IMG/VR virus record: IMGVR_UViG_3300020214_002303
Location: 1 to 27,168 of that record
Origin: a virus
Strand: one strand, 5' to 3'
Length of the DNA stretch: 27,168 bases
In this document: piece after piece, positions 25,505-27,168 of the stretch
Layout of the letters: each line of letters opens with the position of its first letter
Numbering within the stretch: the stretch's first letter is position 1
Made by a program: the position numbers and the translations under genes
Notes under the pieces: model-generated
What the model was told of the DNA's origin: nothing
Database searches by the model: none
What the model saw: the letters and a program-made list of their open reading frames with translations, nothing else

Positions 25505-26223
25505 AGTTAACTATATATATTCCGACATACAGAAGAGAATCGCTTGATGCCTGCTTAAGCAGTATTGCATCACAACATAATGACCGTGTTGAAATTATTG
25601 TTTCTGACAACGACCAAGATGGTTTTGCAAGCAATATAGTTTATAAATATAAAGATTATGTATCTGAATATTCAATTAGAAAACAAAATATTGGCTGTGA
25701 TGGAAACTGTCTGTATGGAATCACATCTGGTGACGGGGAATATATATGGGTTATGGGGGATGATGACATTATTCTGCCGGGGGCTGTAAGTACTATTTTA
25801 TCAATGCTTGACGGAACAGATCGAATAATGCAATTTGCACCATATTCTGGTGAAGTAATACCTGGGTTTTCTGGTACAATGGCTGGGTTGATAACCGCAC
25901 TTAATGATAAGTCATACTTGGTTGCTGCAACATTAGCAAGCATGAATGTATGGAGAAGAGATGTAATGGATTTTAAAGTTGGGGTAAGACACTTGGATTC
26001 TAGAAATGTCTTGGCATGGGCTGGTCTTGATTGCAAGACTGTCGGTGTGCCAAGTGTTCCAACGGTTTTAGTTAATGACACCAATCTTTTTGAATTCAAA
26101 GATCATAATAAGGTCATGTCTGAATATTTAGCTGCACTAACTGATGCTAATAACGTTGAGAAGCTCACTTTTTATAATGCGAACACATGGAATTTTGTCA
26201 ATGCCTCGTTGGGTGCAAGATGA
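25501..26223 (+). CDS. Glycosyltransferase, GT2-like (GT-A fold)
   Basis: A 240-residue protein starting in the ATGA overlap with the GT4-like gene. It has the GT-A features LTIYIPTYRRESLDACLSSI, IIVSDNDQDG, KQNIGCDGNCLYGI and YIWVMGDDDIILPGAV, the last holding the D-x-D metal and nucleotide-sugar site. The C-terminal acceptor part is short and not recognised. It lacks membrane helices, so acts in the cytoplasm. With the adjacent GT4-like enzyme it could build a two-sugar addition on a virion protein, host polymer or modified DNA base; none is favoured by the sequence. Confidence 0.85.
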   Translation: MKLTIYIPTYRRESLDACLSSIASQHNDRVEIIVSDNDQDGFASNIVYKYKDYVSEYSIRKQNIGCDGNCLYGITSGDGEYIWVMGDDDIILPGAVSTILSMLDGTDRIMQFAPYSGEVIPGFSGTMAGLITALNDKSYLVAATLASMNVWRRDVMDFKVGVRHLDSRNVLAWAGLDCKTVGVPSVPTVLVNDTNLFEFKDHNKVMSEYLAALTDANNVEKLTFYNANTWNFVNASLGAR

Positions 26224-26345
26224 TTACTTCTACAGGAGGCACATTTGATTTATTTCATTCTGGTCATTTCGCTGGAGATAAGATGATTGTATATACGGGC
26301 GGTACATTTGATTTATTTCATTTTGGTCATTCAAGATTACTGGAG
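26220..26345 (+). repeat. 63-base tandem duplication of the HxGH start region
   Basis: Codons 26220-26282 and 26283-26345 both begin ATG ATT and share the protein pattern TGGTFDLFH.GH. The DNA matches best over the ACATTTGATTTATTTCAT part, while Gly and Thr codons differ at silent positions. The match fades after the second His, so only about 16 codons are homologous. Confidence 0.85.
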
Positions 26346-26714
26346 AGGTGCAAGAAAGCAGCTGGCGACAATGGTTGTTTAGTCGTTTCAGTTAACACCG
26401 ATGAGTTCTGCTCTCAATACAAAGAACTTCCAGTTTGCAGTCTATCTGAAAGAATGGAAATTGTTGCTTCTTGTAAATGGGTGGATAAAGTAATTGTAAA
26501 TTCGGGCGGTGCTGACTCTAAACCTGCTATCATAGAGGCCAAAGCTAATCTTGTAATTGTTGGTTCTGATTGGCAAAATAAAGATTATTATAAACAAATG
26601 GGATTCACACAAGAATGGCTTGACGAGCATAATATTGGGGTGATGTATATTCCCTATACAGAAGGTATCTCAACAACAATTATTAAATCAAGAATACTAA
26701 GCAGGGATTTTTAA
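26220..26714 (+). CDS. TagD-like glycerol-3-phosphate cytidylyltransferase family protein, N-terminus duplicated
   Basis: The catalytic unit from M at 26283 is a complete HxGH nucleotidyltransferase: VYTGGTFDLFHFGHSRLLER, VVSVNTDEF, LPVCSLSERMEIVASCKWVD, IVGSDWQN and the family hallmark YTEGISTTIIKSRI. TagD enzymes make CDP-glycerol from CTP and glycerol-3-phosphate; relatives use other phospho-sugars. The frame also opens 21 codons earlier, at ATG 26220 in an ATGA overlap with the previous gene, and that stretch repeats the signature (TGGTFDLFHSGH). ATG 26283 has its own GGAG (26274-26277) 5 bases ahead, so translation may start at either. Neighbouring glycosyltransferases suggest it supplies an activated donor. 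Confidence 0.85.
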   Translation: MITSTGGTFDLFHSGHFAGDKMIVYTGGTFDLFHFGHSRLLERCKKAAGDNGCLVVSVNTDEFCSQYKELPVCSLSERMEIVASCKWVDKVIVNSGGADSKPAIIEAKANLVIVGSDWQNKDYYKQMGFTQEWLDEHNIGVMYIPYTEGISTTIIKSRILSRDF

Positions 26715-26726
26715 TCAAGGAGAAAT

Positions 26727-27168
26727 GTGTTAATAGTAGATAAAAGAAAAGGCGATTCAATGCCGGTACACGAAGTGATACCGACGCCAAGTGTTGGTTT
26801 AAATAGGGCACTAAATGGTGGATTAAATTCCGGAGCAAGCCATTTGTTCTGGGGAACGCCGTCTGTTGGTAAGACAACAATGTGTTTTAGAATTATTGCA
26901 GAAGCCCAAAGAATGGGCTATAGGCCTGTCATTGTTGATTCAGAATCATCGTATCATGACGAGTATGCAAAAAAATGCGGGATTGATATTGATGATGTAG
27001 TGATTATTCAATCAACCGTAGTGGAAGATATTATGAAAAGTATTATTGGATATCTTACTGATGATAAAGAAAAGCACATTTTTTTATTTGATTCTTTATC
27101 CAATATTGTTAAAGAAGAATTTTATGACAAGCCAGAAGGGGGCAAGGCAATGGGGTTGTCGGCTCGTT
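26727..27168 (+). CDS. RecA-like recombinase (3'-partial)
   Basis: The frame opens at GTG 26727, placed by AAGGAG (26717-26722), and runs off the window after 147 codons. An ATG at 26760 in the same frame is possible but lacks the site. The product shows the RecA-fold order: SVGLNRALNGGLNSG, Walker A GTPSVGKTT, VIVDSESSYHDEYAKKCGID, and Walker B HIFLFDSLSNI. It could be a UvsX/RecA-type strand-exchange protein or a smaller Sak4-like single-strand annealing ATPase; the missing C-terminal part would decide. Position after the DNA polymerase and nucleotide-sugar genes fits a phage replication-recombination module. Confidence 0.85.
   Translation, partial: MLIVDKRKGDSMPVHEVIPTPSVGLNRALNGGLNSGASHLFWGTPSVGKTTMCFRIIAEAQRMGYRPVIVDSESSYHDEYAKKCGIDIDDVVIIQSTVVEDIMKSIIGYLTDDKEKHIFLFDSLSNIVKEEFYDKPEGGKAMGLSAR

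Noticed and set aside
26683-26880. Antisense frame across the cytidylyltransferase/RecA-like junction
   Set aside because: The + strand holds a clear RecA-like frame with Walker A from GTG 26727; the antisense frame has no recognisable features.

Overview
This window is a piece of a tailed (siphovirus-like) phage genome. Every gene is on the + strand. Genes are packed with 4-base overlaps or gaps of a few bases, and the DNA is AT-rich. No tRNA, rRNA, CRISPR array or insertion sequence was seen. A WhiB-family gene (16990-17292) points to an actinobacterial host. The AT-rich composition would fit phages of low-GC freshwater actinobacteria, but that is inference, and no terminase, portal or capsid gene lies in the window to place the phage.

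Layout. (1) 1-12481, tail module: a very large tape measure protein (5' end outside the window), two paralogous small tail proteins, a 1311-residue hub or central fibre protein with embedded carbohydrate-binding-type domains, and a 505-residue fibre or tip protein ending in threonine tracts and cysteine-rich modules. (2) 12481-15039, accessory and tail-adjacent genes: two small proteins, a GT60-like glycosyltransferase, a putative virion surface protein and an HNH endonuclease. (3) 15040-20503, early-type genes: a metallophosphoesterase behind the best promoter candidate, a zinc-ribbon protein, a MerR-like regulator, a small conserved-looking protein, a WhiB-like protein, then a replication block (small protein, DnaB-like helicase, a 59-residue protein, DnaG-like primase, putative ssDNA-binding protein). 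This block ends at a strong intrinsic terminator. (4) 20504-27168: HAD phosphatase, DnaE-type DNA polymerase III alpha subunit, two glycosyltransferases, a TagD-like cytidylyltransferase, and the start of a RecA-like recombinase that runs off the window.

How it fits together: helicase, primase, ssDNA-binding protein, PHP-DnaE polymerase and RecA-like protein make a nearly self-sufficient replication and recombination set. The sugar-nucleotide and glycosyltransferase genes beside the polymerase suggest that the phage glycosylates something (virion, host envelope or DNA).

The most interesting observation is in the tape measure protein. Between two copies of a GGYV...LHGGEYV...NA.AV repeat it carries an R-S-E type ADP-ribosyltransferase domain followed by a lysozyme-like domain of the GH104 (lambda R) type. 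This suggests an ejected protein that both opens the cell wall and delivers an ADP-ribosylating effector. Other points of note: a duplicated N-terminus in the cytidylyltransferase, a PA14 domain apparently nested in a LamG domain inside the tail hub, and a DnaE whose PHP site keeps all nine expected metal ligands. Domain calls rest on motif reading only; no database search was run.
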